Positions 43,962-52,804 of a stretch of DNA of 64,000 bases are shown here, one piece after another. Numbering within the stretch: position 1 is the first letter of the stretch; each line of letters begins with the position of its first letter. This DNA comes from Chryseobacterium sp. SC28. GTDB lineage: Bacteria > Bacteroidota > Bacteroidia > Flavobacteriales > Weeksellaceae. The DNA lies in NCBI RefSeq assembly GCF_003932955.1, contig NZ_QOVY01000005.1, positions 69,718-133,717 of the forward strand, in the 5' to 3' direction. The position numbers were made by a program, and so were the translations under genes. The notes under the pieces are model-generated. The model did no database searches and had not been told where the DNA came from. It saw only the letters and a list, made by a program, of their open reading frames with translations.

Positions 43962-45776
43962 TTATTTTGCCTCGTCCATTTTTCTTTTCAATTCTGCTAA
44001 GGCATCGATATCACCAAGTGTCGATTTTTCTTCGTTGCTGGAAGATGTTGATGCGTTATTACTATTGCTGTTGCCCGATCTGTTGTTGGAAGCTTCTCTC
44101 GCGTTTTTCTTCTCTTCGTCTTTGAAGATTCCTGTGTGAGAGACTACTACTCTTTTGAATTCTTTGTTAAATTCGATTACTTTGAACTGGGCTTCTTCTC
44201 CTTTTTTGATTTTGGTTCCATCTTCTTTCTCCAATAATCTTGACGGGCAAAACGCTTCTACCTCTACATCCTCGAACTGGATAGATGCACCTTTGTCGTG
44301 TACTTCTACGGCTTTTCCGGTATGGATGGTTCCTTCGGCATATTTGGTTTCGAATTGATCCCAAGGATTTTCCGTCAATTGTTTGTGTCCTAAGGACAGT
44401 CTTCTGGCTTGCGTGTCAAGTTCTAAAACGATCACGTCCAGTTTATCTCCCACGGCGCAGAACTCCGATGGATGTTTGATCTTCTTAGTCCAAGAAAGGT
44501 CTGAGATATAGATCAATCCATCGATGCCTTCTTCCAATTCTACGAATACGCCGAAGTTGGTAAAGTTTCTCACAGTGCCAACGTGCTTAGAACCTACCGG
44601 ATATTTGGCTTCGATATTTTCCCAAGGATCTTTGCTCAATTGCTTCATACCAAGGGAGATCTTTCTATCTTCTCTATCCAAGGTCAGTACTTCTGCTTCT
44701 ACTTCGTCCCCAACTTTTACGAAATCTCCGGCGCTCCTCAAGTGCGTACTCCAAGACATTTCGGAAACGTGGATGAGGCCTTCTACGCCCGGAGCAATCT
44801 CTACGAATGCACCGTAGTCTGCAAGAACGACCACTTTTCCTTTGACTCTGTCCCCAACTTTGAGGTCAGCGGAAAGGGCATCCCAAGGATGAGGCTCCAA
44901 TTGCTTCATACCCAATTGAATTCTGGTTTTCTCGTCATCAAAATCAAGGATTACCACTTTTACGGTTTGTCCGTCTTCCAAAATTTCAGATGGGTGGTTC
45001 ACTCTGGACCAAGAAAGATCCGTAATGTGGATCAATCCATCGACACCGCCGAGATCTACGAATACACCGTAAGAAGTAATATTTTTGACCGTTCCTTCCA
45101 GAACTTGGCCTTTTTCCAATTGACCGATGATTTCTCTTTTCTGTCCTTCAAGATCCGCTTCGATAAGCGCTTTGTGAGATACAACGACGTTTTTGAACTC
45201 AGGGTTGATCTTCACCACTTTGAACTCCATCGTTTTACCTACGAACTGGTCGTAATCTTTAATCGGCTTCACGTCGATCTGAGAACCCGGCAAGAATGCC
45301 TCGATTCCGTAAACATCTACAATCATCCCACCTTTAGTTCTTGATTTCACAAAACCGTTGACGATCTCTCCCGTTTCGTGGAGCTCGTTTACTTTATCCC
45401 AAGCTTTCAGCGTTCTCGCTTTTCTGTGAGATAGCTGCAGTTGCCCTGTTTTGTCTTCTCTTCTGTCCACCATTACTTCTACTTCATCACCTACTTTCAG
45501 GCCTTGATTGTAACGGAATTCGTTGAGAGAGATTACACCTTCGGATTTGAAGTTGATATCCACTATGGCTTCTTTGTCCGTCAATCTTACCACTTTGCCG
45601 ATGATGACATCGTTGTCTGCCAGATCGTTGAGAGAACCGTTGTAGATTTCTTCTAATTCTTTCTTCTCGCTTCGGTCTTCTGCATTGAGGCCCGACTCGA
45701 AAGAATCCCAATCAAATTGTTCCGGTGCTACGTTTTGGTTCAATAGAACCTCTGCTGAATTTGTCTCTTTTGACAT
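43962..45776 (-). CDS. rpsA: 30S ribosomal protein S1
   Basis: 604 aa with six S1 domains. Domains 1 and 2 start near DNDVIIGKVVRLTDKEAIVD and GEIVNGFVKSRTKGGMIVD. Domains 3-5 are the canonical RNA-binding ones (YGVFVDLGGVDGLIHITDLS, YGAFVEIAPGVEGLIHVSEM, FGVFVELEEGIDGLIYISDL). Domain 6 (GKAVEVHDKGASIQF) is divergent. A Ser/Asn-rich linker precedes the C-terminal helix. It binds mRNA on the 30S subunit. Bacteroidota lean little on Shine-Dalgarno pairing, so S1 is expected to matter for initiation. Transcribed alone from a well-matched promoter. Confidence 0.96.
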   Translation of the reverse strand: MSKETNSAEVLLNQNVAPEQFDWDSFESGLNAEDRSEKKELEEIYNGSLNDLADNDVIIGKVVRLTDKEAIVDINFKSEGVISLNEFRYNQGLKVGDEVEVMVDRREDKTGQLQLSHRKARTLKAWDKVNELHETGEIVNGFVKSRTKGGMIVDVYGIEAFLPGSQIDVKPIKDYDQFVGKTMEFKVVKINPEFKNVVVSHKALIEADLEGQKREIIGQLEKGQVLEGTVKNITSYGVFVDLGGVDGLIHITDLSWSRVNHPSEILEDGQTVKVVILDFDDEKTRIQLGMKQLEPHPWDALSADLKVGDRVKGKVVVLADYGAFVEIAPGVEGLIHVSEMSWSTHLRSAGDFVKVGDEVEAEVLTLDREDRKISLGMKQLSKDPWENIEAKYPVGSKHVGTVRNFTNFGVFVELEEGIDGLIYISDLSWTKKIKHPSEFCAVGDKLDVIVLELDTQARRLSLGHKQLTENPWDQFETKYAEGTIHTGKAVEVHDKGASIQFEDVEVEAFCPSRLLEKEDGTKIKKGEEAQFKVIEFNKEFKRVVVSHTGIFKDEEKKNAREASNNRSGNSNSNNASTSSSNEEKSTLGDIDALAELKRKMDEAK

Positions 45777-45897
45777 TTTCTAAAAAATTTGTATTCCTAA
45801 TTATTCAGACTTTGGCTTTGCTGTGAATCCTGAAAAATATGGAAGGTGTTAATTGTTAATGTTTTACTTCGCCAAAAGTGCGTTCACAAAAGTGGTG

Positions 45898-45927
45898 CAA
45901 AATTAAGGAAAATATTTAGAATGGCAA
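45898..45927 (-). promoter_or_regulatory. Promoter of rpsA
   Basis: Minus strand: TTG (45927-45925) within ATTTTGCC, 19 bp, TAATTTTG (45905-45898). This is the full Bacteroidota promoter consensus; the start codon is about 120 bp downstream. Confidence 0.7.
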
Positions 45928-46030
45928 AATTTCGCATCTGTAGGATTTTCGCGCAGTCCTTAATACAAATACATTTATCAAGATTTGGGAGTGCCATTTT
46001 ATTTAAAAAATGACATTCCTGCATAACAAT

Positions 46031-46068
46031 AAAGAATCCGTCCTATAATTTTATAAGACGGATTCTTT
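46031..46068 (-). terminator. Terminator after tRNA-fMet
   Basis: AAAGAATCCGTC pairs with GACGGATTCTTT (12 bp), 9 bp past the tRNA end. The A/T-rich ends make it work on either strand. Confidence 0.8.
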
Positions 46069-46076
46069 TTAGCTAG

Positions 46077-46149
<73 letters not shown>

Positions 46150-46248
46150 ATATTGTAGTGCAAATATACGGCTTTTTTGCTTCCAATCAAGTAAATTGCT
46201 ATTTATTTTAAAAATTTAATTTTTAACTTCTTTTAACTATAAAAATAG

Positions 46249-46281
46249 TTGTACAAATAAAATTAAATTCTAAATTTGTAC
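46249..46281 (+). promoter_or_regulatory. Promoter and probable BlaI operator of the blaI-M56 operon
   Basis: TTG (46249-46251), 19 bp, TAAATTTG (46271-46278): a full promoter about 50 bp before the blaI ATG. GTACAAAT (46251-46258) and ATTTGTAC (46274-46281) form a perfect 8-bp dyad across both promoter elements. TACA/TGTA half sites are typical of BlaI/MecI operators, so autorepression is likely. Confidence 0.7.
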
Positions 46282-46329
46282 TACTAATTTTTTAGTGATA
46301 TAAGATTGAATATTTAAAATCAAGAGATT

Positions 46330-46689
46330 ATGAATAAATTAACCAAAGCAGAAGAGCAAGTGATGCAATATCTTTGGCAAATCAAAAAGGGATTTCTGAA
46401 AGATATTTTGGAGCTGTTCCCCGAGCCAAAACCGCATACCAACACAATTTCTACTATCCTAAAAATTTTAATGGAAAAAGGCTTTGTGAGCTACAAAACC
46501 TTTGGCAGGCAGCACGAATATTTCCCCCTGATTAGTAAAGAAAATTACAGCGGAAAATCCATCAAAAGCTTGGTGAAAAACTATTTTGGAGGTTCGTACA
46601 CCAATGCTGTTTCGTTTCTGGTAGAGAAAAATGAACTCAGCGTGCAAGATCTGGAACTTTTGTTGGATGAACTTAAAAACAAGGACTGA
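46330..46689 (+). CDS. BlaI/MecI/CopY family transcriptional repressor
   Basis: 119 aa. A winged helix (residues 1-75) with LTKAEEQVMQYLWQIKKG, HTNTISTILKILMEKGFVSY and GRQHEYFPLISKENY matches the BlaI/MecI/CopY family, followed by a helical dimerisation and cleavage region (SLVKNYFGGSYTNAVSFLVE). It probably represses its own operon through the dyad in the promoter and is inactivated by proteolysis when the M56 sensor is stimulated. Its TGA overlaps the ATG of the M56 gene. Confidence 0.9.
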   Translation: MNKLTKAEEQVMQYLWQIKKGFLKDILELFPEPKPHTNTISTILKILMEKGFVSYKTFGRQHEYFPLISKENYSGKSIKSLVKNYFGGSYTNAVSFLVEKNELSVQDLELLLDELKNKD

Positions 46690-48689
46690 TGGAAGCTTTA
46701 ATGTTTTATTTGGGCAAGATGATTCTCTGTTCCGGGGTTATGTTTACCTATTATTTGCTATTCTTAAAGGACAAAACTTTTCATCATTACAATCGTTTTT
46801 ACCTTTTGCTGACGGTTATTATCAGTTTGGTTTTACCACTGATAAAGGTTTCCTATTTCACGATAGAAACCAATCAGAACGTATATCTGTTGCTCAGCCA
46901 ACTCCATCAAAATCCATCAAAAAACACAAGCCATGATCTCACTATTTATCAAATTTTTTATGCAATTATTGGACTGGTTTCAATCCTTCTTCTGATCAGA
47001 TTAATCTTAGGACTTACCAAAATTGAATCGATTAAAAAACAGTTTCCGAACGAGACGATCCACGGAATCAAATTTTATCAAACCAATTTGAACGAGGCGC
47101 CTTTTTCTTTCTTTAAAAACCTATTCTGGAAAGAATCAATTCAGCTGGATTCGGCTCTGGGACAGCAGATTTTGAAACACGAAATGGTGCATATCCGGCA
47201 AAAACACAGCTGGGATAAGCTGATCATACAATTGGCAAAATCTCTGTTTTGGTTCAATCCCATATTTTATTTTATCAGCAAAGAAATCAATCTTATTCAC
47301 GAATACTTGGCGGATCACAAAGCAGTGAAGAAATCCGATACGAAGGCATTTGCGCAGATGCTTCTGGAAAGTCATTTCTCCGGATCGGCCATTCCTGTCA
47401 CGAGTCCTTTCTTATCATCTAACCTCAAAAAAAGACTTACAATGCTTACAAAAAATCAAACCAAATACAGCTACGCTCGCAAACTTTTTGCCCTTCCGAT
47501 TTTATTCTTCATGGTGTTCGCCTATATGGTCAATGCAAAAAATAAAGAAATAAAAGAAACCAACAACGTGATAGAAATGGCGGTAAATGAACTGAAAAAT
47601 GACACGATAAAACCGAAGTCGCAAATCGACAGTATTGCAGAAGTTCATACCCGACAACTGAAACTCCACAGCGATGCCTTGCGAGAAGATCAAATGAAGA
47701 TTTCTGCGATCAGCAAAGAAATTAATGAAAAAAGCCAAAAACTGAATGCACTTGCGAAGGCAAATAAAACCGAAACACCTGAATTTGAAGTTTTGCAAAA
47801 GGATATTGAAAATCTGGGAAATGAAATCGAAAACATTGTGAATTCGAATCATTTTCGAGAAAATCAAAAGGCATTGGAAACACAATCCGGAGCGATTGCG
47901 AAATTTTATGACTCTCCAGAATTTAAAAAACGAATAGCCGATGCAGAAAAACAGGCGGCGAAAGCGGAGAAGAAAGTAAATTCTCCAGGGTTTAAAAAGA
48001 GAATTGAAGATGCTGAAAAACGCGGAAAAGAAGTAGAGAAAATGGTAAATTCTCCGGAGTTTAAAAAACGAATAACAGATGCAGAAAAAAATGCAAACGC
48101 AGCCGTTGCAATGATTTACAGTTCACCGGAATTTCAGAAAAGACTACAGTTTTCGCAAAAAGTGGCAAAAGAAGCCGCCGCAAACAGTGGAAAAATCTTC
48201 GATGAAGCCGCTTTGCAGAAGATCCTGAAAGATAGTTTTGCAGATGCCAATATGAAATTTGATATGGGCGATTTTCCCGATTTCAATGACTTTTTTAGGG
48301 ATTTTAATTTCAATTTCAACGACGATTTAAGCCCAAACTTGTCACCAAAAGAACTGAAAAAACTGGAGAAAAAGAGAAAAGAATTGCAAAAAGAGCAACT
48401 GGAATTGCTGGAAGAGCAGAAAAAACTTCAAAAGAAACAGCAAGAACTGAATAAGGAAATGCGCCACGCCACGCGTATGAAAATCAGTATGATTCCCACA
48501 ATAGATAATAGTAATTTATTGGTAATCAGCGATGTAAAAAATCCTTCATCGTACGATGCCACCGTGATTTATATTAATGGTAAAAAAGTAAGCCCATCTG
48601 AAATGAATAAAATAAATCCCGATCTCATTTCTTCTATGGATGTTATAAAAAAGGAAGGTGCAAGTTCTATCCGAATAATTACCAAATAA
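46689..48689 (+). CDS. M56-family (BlaR1-like) sensor peptidase with long repeat-rich C-terminus
   Basis: 666 aa. Four membrane helices (about 7-28, 36-58, 93-112 and 270-287) frame the cytoplasmic zincin domain: HEMVHIRQKHSWD (about 164-176) and the third ligand in INLIHEYLADHKAV. There is no penicillin-binding domain. The region 340-590 is coiled coil with three to four tandem units (SPEFKKRIADAEKQA, SPGFKKRIEDAEKRG, SPEFKKRITDAEKNA, SPEFQKRLQFSQKVA). The end (about 600-666, VIYINGKKVSPSEMNKINPD) resembles the plug-like tail of Bacteroidota BlaR1 proteins. The signal sensed is unknown. Coupled to the repressor by a TGATG overlap. Confidence 0.88.
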   Translation: MEALMFYLGKMILCSGVMFTYYLLFLKDKTFHHYNRFYLLLTVIISLVLPLIKVSYFTIETNQNVYLLLSQLHQNPSKNTSHDLTIYQIFYAIIGLVSILLLIRLILGLTKIESIKKQFPNETIHGIKFYQTNLNEAPFSFFKNLFWKESIQLDSALGQQILKHEMVHIRQKHSWDKLIIQLAKSLFWFNPIFYFISKEINLIHEYLADHKAVKKSDTKAFAQMLLESHFSGSAIPVTSPFLSSNLKKRLTMLTKNQTKYSYARKLFALPILFFMVFAYMVNAKNKEIKETNNVIEMAVNELKNDTIKPKSQIDSIAEVHTRQLKLHSDALREDQMKISAISKEINEKSQKLNALAKANKTETPEFEVLQKDIENLGNEIENIVNSNHFRENQKALETQSGAIAKFYDSPEFKKRIADAEKQAAKAEKKVNSPGFKKRIEDAEKRGKEVEKMVNSPEFKKRITDAEKNANAAVAMIYSSPEFQKRLQFSQKVAKEAAANSGKIFDEAALQKILKDSFADANMKFDMGDFPDFNDFFRDFNFNFNDDLSPNLSPKELKKLEKKRKELQKEQLELLEEQKKLQKKQQELNKEMRHATRMKISMIPTIDNSNLLVISDVKNPSSYDATVIYINGKKVSPSEMNKINPDLISSMDVIKKEGASSIRIITK

Positions 48690-48707
48690 ATTTTGTTCCA
48701 ACATTTT

Positions 48708-48728
48708 AGCCGGTTCGCCGGCTTTTTT
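48708..48728 (+). terminator. Terminator/attenuator between the M56 and GLPGLI genes
   Basis: AGCCGG-TTCG-CCGGCT followed by six T: a UUCG tetraloop hairpin. It lies 19 bp past the M56 stop and only 11 bp before the next ATG, so the downstream gene depends on readthrough or on a promoter inside the M56 gene. Confidence 0.8.
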
Positions 48729-48739
48729 AAACTCAAAAA

Positions 48740-49576
48740 ATGAAAAAAATATTTTTACTTTTTGTCCTTTCCGGAAGTTTTGCAATTGGTCAAAACAAGC
48801 GATTCATCTACGAATACAAACTCGTTCCAGATTCGACGGATCTTGCCGATGTCAAAACAGAGATGATGTTTCTTGATACCTCAAAAGACGGGTCCAAATA
48901 TTACAGTTACACGGTTTTCCATTCCGATTCTTTGATGAAAGTTGATCTTGAAAAACAATTAGCCGCAACAGGAGCTATCAATGTGCGGTCTGATATGCGA
49001 AAAGGAAATGTGCGATATTCGGTGACCAAAACGTATCCGGATTACAAAATTTATCTTCATAGGAGGCTGGGAATAGATGCATACAAAATATCGGAAGACA
49101 GGAAAATCAACTGGAAAATCTCATCCGAAAAGGAAAAAATAGGCGAGTGGAACGCCCAAAAAGCGGAAACAGATTTCGCCGGCCGACATTGGATCGCATG
49201 GTTTTCTCCCGATATTCCAATTCAGGATGGTCCGTACAAATTCTGTGGTTTACCAGGATTGATCGTGAAAATTGAAGATCAAACAGGTTCGCACAAGATG
49301 GAACTGAAAGGAATCAAGAATATCACTGGAGATTTGGACATCAATGTTTTTGAGGCAAAAGAGCTTGCCATCAATTCCAAACAATTCCGAAAAGCGTTCA
49401 AAGAATATGAAAACGATCCGACACAAGGAATCAAACAAATGCAACTGGGTGGCACCATTGTAGTGATGACCGGAAAAGATGGAGACACCGCCCAATGGGT
49501 CAAAGAGCAAGAAGCCCGTCTGAAAGCTGAAATCAAAAAAGATAATAATAGGATCGAACTTGATATTAGTAAATAA
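48740..49576 (+). CDS. GLPGLI family secreted protein
   Basis: 278 aa. A signal peptide (1-17, ending FAIGQ) is followed by NKRFIYEYKLVPDST, WIAWFSPDIPIQDGPYKFC and the name-giving GLPGLIVKIED (about 172-182). The family is exported and of unknown function, and common in Bacteroidota. It follows the M56 sensor gene on the same strand beyond a hairpin terminator. A paralogue occurs in the second Rhs island (22296-23123). Confidence 0.9.
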   Translation: MKKIFLLFVLSGSFAIGQNKRFIYEYKLVPDSTDLADVKTEMMFLDTSKDGSKYYSYTVFHSDSLMKVDLEKQLAATGAINVRSDMRKGNVRYSVTKTYPDYKIYLHRRLGIDAYKISEDRKINWKISSEKEKIGEWNAQKAETDFAGRHWIAWFSPDIPIQDGPYKFCGLPGLIVKIEDQTGSHKMELKGIKNITGDLDINVFEAKELAINSKQFRKAFKEYENDPTQGIKQMQLGGTIVVMTGKDGDTAQWVKEQEARLKAEIKKDNNRIELDISK

Positions 49577-49705
49577 TCAAAGAATAAAGCTCACCACAGC
49601 GCAGGTTCACGGGATTTTTTATAATTTGAGAAGCGGCTCTGCGGAAAGGTTAAGGATAACCTGTATTTAACACCACGTCGATTTTCAAGCCTCTCCGGAA
49701 TCGCC

Positions 49706-49713
49706 TATCTTTG
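49706..49713 (+). promoter_or_regulatory. -7 element of the DEAD-box helicase gene
   Basis: TATCTTTG fits TAnnTTTG and ends only 4 bp before the ATG at 49718, which predicts a leaderless transcript. No TTG at the best -33 distance. Confidence 0.5.
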
Positions 49714-49717
49714 CAAA

Positions 49718-51025
49718 ATGGACTTACAGCCGATTCTTCAAAAGCTGCATATTGAGGAACTAAATCAAATGCAGAAATCTACATACAGCGCTTCTGAAAA
49801 CGATACCGACATCGTTCTATTGTCGCCAACCGGGTCCGGAAAAACCTTGGCGTTCTTGTTTCCTGTTCTTAGAAATTTAAAATCCGACGTCAAAGGCATT
49901 CAGGCTTTAATTTTAGTTCCTGCAAGAGAATTGGCTTTGCAAATCGAGCAGGTTTTCAAATCGATGGGAACGGATTTCAAAGTTTCCGTCGCTTACGGCG
50001 GTCACGATAAAAAAGTTGAGGTGAATAATTTGATAGAATCCCCGGCAGTTCTGATCGGGACGCCCGGCAGAATTGCCTATCATCTGAAAAACGAAAATTT
50101 CGTTCCCGAAACTATTAAGACTTTGATTCTGGACGAGTTTGACAAAGCTTTGGAATTGGGTTTCCAGGAAGATATGGAATACATCATCGGTTCGCTAACC
50201 GGGCTTTCGCAACGCATCTTGACTTCTGCAACTGCGATGGACAACATCCCGAGATTTGTTCAGCTTAATAACGAAAAAACAATCAATTTCCTCAAAGAAA
50301 ATGAAGCAAAACCCGATATCCAACTCCGAAAAGTGATGACCACATCGGCGGAAAAACTGAACACCTTATTTCAGTTGATTTGCAAAATCGGGAACAAAAG
50401 AACTTTGATATTCTGCAATCACCGCGATGCAGTTGACAGAATCTCAGAACTTCTGAGAGAAAAAGGCATCCAGCGAGAAACCTTCCACGGCGGAATGGAA
50501 CAGGACGAGCGGGAACGTGCTTTGCTGAAATTCAGAAATGATTCTGCCCGAATTTTGATCACAACAGATTTGGCTTCGAGAGGTTTGGATATTCCAGAAG
50601 TTGAATCCATTGTTCACTACCAATTGCCGCCGAAAGAAGACGCTTTCATCCACAGAAACGGCCGCACGGCGAGGATGAACGCCAAAGGTTTTGCTTATGT
50701 AATAATGACGGCAGACGAGAATTTTCCCTTCATCAAAAGCAACACGCCGGAAGAAAACGTCTCGGAAAGCAACCAAGTTCCTGAGAGAACACCGAACCAA
50801 ACGATTTACATCAGTGCCGGGAAAAAAGACAAGGTCAACAAAGTGGATATCGTGGGCTATCTAATCAAAAAAGGACAACTTGAAAAAGACGACATCGGCC
50901 TGATAGAAGTCAAAGACACGACTTCTTACGTAGCCGTCAACCGAAAAAAAACCATCGAACTGCTGAAAAAACTCGCTAATGAAAAACTAAAAGGCAAGAA
51001 AGTGAAAATCGAGATTGCTTATTAA
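49718..51025 (+). CDS. DEAD/DEAH-box RNA helicase
   Basis: 435 aa. Motif I is SPTGSGKTLAF (about 35-45), Ia VPARELALQ, Ib GTPGRIAYH, II LDEFDKALELG (DEFD in place of DEAD), III TSATAMDN. The C-terminal domain has LITTDLASRGLDIPEVESIV and the arginine-finger motif HRNGRTARM. A short C-terminal extension (SAGKKDKVNKVDIVGYLIKK to the end) resembles the DbpA RNA-binding domain, including KGQLEKDDIGLIEVKDTTSY. It likely helps ribosome assembly or RNA turnover. Confidence 0.9.
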   Translation: MDLQPILQKLHIEELNQMQKSTYSASENDTDIVLLSPTGSGKTLAFLFPVLRNLKSDVKGIQALILVPARELALQIEQVFKSMGTDFKVSVAYGGHDKKVEVNNLIESPAVLIGTPGRIAYHLKNENFVPETIKTLILDEFDKALELGFQEDMEYIIGSLTGLSQRILTSATAMDNIPRFVQLNNEKTINFLKENEAKPDIQLRKVMTTSAEKLNTLFQLICKIGNKRTLIFCNHRDAVDRISELLREKGIQRETFHGGMEQDERERALLKFRNDSARILITTDLASRGLDIPEVESIVHYQLPPKEDAFIHRNGRTARMNAKGFAYVIMTADENFPFIKSNTPEENVSESNQVPERTPNQTIYISAGKKDKVNKVDIVGYLIKKGQLEKDDIGLIEVKDTTSYVAVNRKKTIELLKKLANEKLKGKKVKIEIAY

Positions 51026-51074
51026 TCAATATAATATTTAAATTTGTATTCTTCTAAAAGTTTTTTTGACTTAA

Positions 51075-51407
51075 ATGAAACTCAATCTCCCCGACAAACT
51101 CTACTATTCCATCGGCGAAGTGGCGAAAGCCTTTGACGTCAACACATCGCTAATCCGCTACTGGGAGCAGGAATTTCCTATCATCAAACCCAAAAAAAAC
51201 AAAAAAGGAAACCGATATTTTACACCGGCAGACATCGAGAATCTGAAAATGATTTATCATCTCGTCAAAGAAAAAGGTTACACGCTCGACGGCGCCCGCA
51301 TTGCGCTGACGACCAACTCCAAAATCTCGGAAACCATTACCATCATCGACCGGCTGGAATTCATCAAAGCTGAACTTCTGAAGCTTAAAAACTCGTTGAA
51401 CGACTAA
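51075..51407 (+). CDS. MerR-family transcriptional regulator
   Basis: 110 aa. The N-terminal HTH-wing reads YYSIGEVAKAFDVNTSLIRY, then WEQEFPIIKPKKNKKGNRYF, typical of MerR DNA-binding domains, with helix 3 IENLKMIYHLVKEKGYTLDG. The C-terminal 30 residues form a short dimerisation coiled coil (LEFIKAELLKLKNSL). There is no effector domain or metal-binding cysteine. It begins 50 bp after the helicase gene on the same strand. Confidence 0.88.
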   Translation: MKLNLPDKLYYSIGEVAKAFDVNTSLIRYWEQEFPIIKPKKNKKGNRYFTPADIENLKMIYHLVKEKGYTLDGARIALTTNSKISETITIIDRLEFIKAELLKLKNSLND

Positions 51408-51476
51408 AATTTAATTTTTTTTTCTTAATAATTTTAGATTCGATTGATTTTTTTTAACTTTGGTTAAAACACGATC

Positions 51477-52802
51477 ATGAATCCCAAATTACCTTTCCAA
51501 ATCCGGAAAAGGCAACTTTTCTTTCTCACTATTTTTGGAATACTGATAATAGTTTGGCAGATTGCGTTTTTGGTTTACAAAAAGAACCAGCATCCGGTAA
51601 CGCCCGTCATTACTTTTGTTTCTGAATCGGAACCAGAAATTATTTTGGCAGATTTCAATCCCAATGATATCGATGAAAAGCAATGGAAAAATCTGGGTTT
51701 CTCGGAAAAGCAAGTCAAAACCATCCTGAAATATAAAGAAATCGTGGGTGGAAAGTTCCTGTCCAAGGAACAATTCAAAAAATGCTATGCAGTTTCTGAC
51801 GAGAAATATCAGCAACTCCAAAACTTCATCCTTCTTCCGGAAACAAATTCTGAAGCGAAAAAAGACAATTTTCGGTACAAAACATTTGAAAAGAAAAGGC
51901 TAAATATTAAAGGAAAATTCAATCCCGATCTGTATTCTCAAGAAGATTGGGAAAATCTCGGCTATTCCGAAAAACAGGCGGCGGCAATTCTCAAATACAA
52001 AAATTATCTGGGAGGCAGTTTCATCAGCAAAGAAAAATTGAAGGAATGCTTTATCATCAGCGACGAGCAGTTTTTGCAAATGTCGCCCTTCCTTATTTTG
52101 CAAGCCAAAACACCGGAAAACCTGGCCAAAACATTTGAAAAACGAAAAGAAAAGGAAGCGGTAAAAATCAACCAGTTTTTTGATCCCAACCAGCTGGATC
52201 TAGCGCAATGGCAGGCGTTGGGATTTTCGGAAAAGCAGGCCAACGTGATCGTCAATTACCGCGACAAAATTCTAAGAGGCGCTTTCAAATCCTTGGAAGA
52301 TATCCAGAAATGTTTTGTGATTTCTTCGGAAAAATTTGAAGAAATGAAACCTTGGATCCGACTATCTATTCTGGAAAAATCGAAGACCGAAGAAAACTTA
52401 GAAAAAACGGATTTTTCAAAAGTGAATCTTAATGAAATCAGTTTTAAACAACTGCGGGAGTTTGGTTTTACCGAAAAAGACGCCGCCGGAATCTTGGCTT
52501 TTAGGAAAAAATTGGGCGGTTTTATCAACAAAAATCAACTGCTCGAAACCTATGAAATCGACCGCGCGCTGGGCGAAAGACTGATTTACGTAGCAAAGCT
52601 CGACAACTCAAATGTTCCAAAATACACCCTCGCAACTGCGCCCGAAGATTGGTTAAAAAAGCATCCTTATTTCCGATATTCTGCAGATCGAATCATTTTT
52701 TACCGAATTACAAATCCGGAAGACAAAAAGATCTGGAAATACCTAAAACTCAAACCTGAGTACGAAGAAAAAATGAGACTTTACCTTGTCGGTGAAAAAT
52801 AA
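51477..52802 (+). CDS. ComEA-like helix-hairpin-helix repeat protein
   Basis: 441 aa. One membrane helix (about 14-34, FFLTIFGILIIVWQIAFLVY) anchors an extracytoplasmic part with four helix-hairpin-helix repeats of about 65 residues (WKNLGFSEKQVKTILKYKEI, WENLGYSEKQAAAILKYKNY, WQALGFSEKQANVIVNYRDK, LREFGFTEKDAAGILAFRKK). ComEA proteins bind incoming DNA with one or two such motifs; a DNA-binding role here is an inference. It follows the MerR gene by 70 bp and converges with rluF (stop codons 2 bp apart). Confidence 0.8.
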   Translation: MNPKLPFQIRKRQLFFLTIFGILIIVWQIAFLVYKKNQHPVTPVITFVSESEPEIILADFNPNDIDEKQWKNLGFSEKQVKTILKYKEIVGGKFLSKEQFKKCYAVSDEKYQQLQNFILLPETNSEAKKDNFRYKTFEKKRLNIKGKFNPDLYSQEDWENLGYSEKQAAAILKYKNYLGGSFISKEKLKECFIISDEQFLQMSPFLILQAKTPENLAKTFEKRKEKEAVKINQFFDPNQLDLAQWQALGFSEKQANVIVNYRDKILRGAFKSLEDIQKCFVISSEKFEEMKPWIRLSILEKSKTEENLEKTDFSKVNLNEISFKQLREFGFTEKDAAGILAFRKKLGGFINKNQLLETYEIDRALGERLIYVAKLDNSNVPKYTLATAPEDWLKKHPYFRYSADRIIFYRITNPEDKKIWKYLKLKPEYEEKMRLYLVGEK

Positions 52803-52804
52803 AA

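Larger units (their letters stand above)
45777..46076. other. Intergenic region between rpsA and tRNA-fMet
   Basis: It holds the rpsA promoter with a leader of about 120 nt and, at its right end, the tRNA terminator. The stretch 45928-46030 has no visible feature. The leader could carry regulation of S1 synthesis, but I see no defined structure in it. Confidence 0.5.

Noticed and set aside
44583-45344. Plus-strand open frame of 253 codons opposite rpsA
   Set aside because: Antisense shadow of the S1 repeats with biased aromatic composition.
47930-48160. CRISPR-like or microsatellite repeat array
   Set aside because: The periodicity is at the protein level (coiled-coil repeats of the M56 sensor); the DNA units are divergent and have no spacer pattern. 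No CRISPR array was seen anywhere in the window.
50130-50180. Inactive helicase because of DEFD instead of DEAD
   Set aside because: The Walker B acidic pair is kept (D-E) and DExD variants are active in this superfamily; all other motifs are intact.
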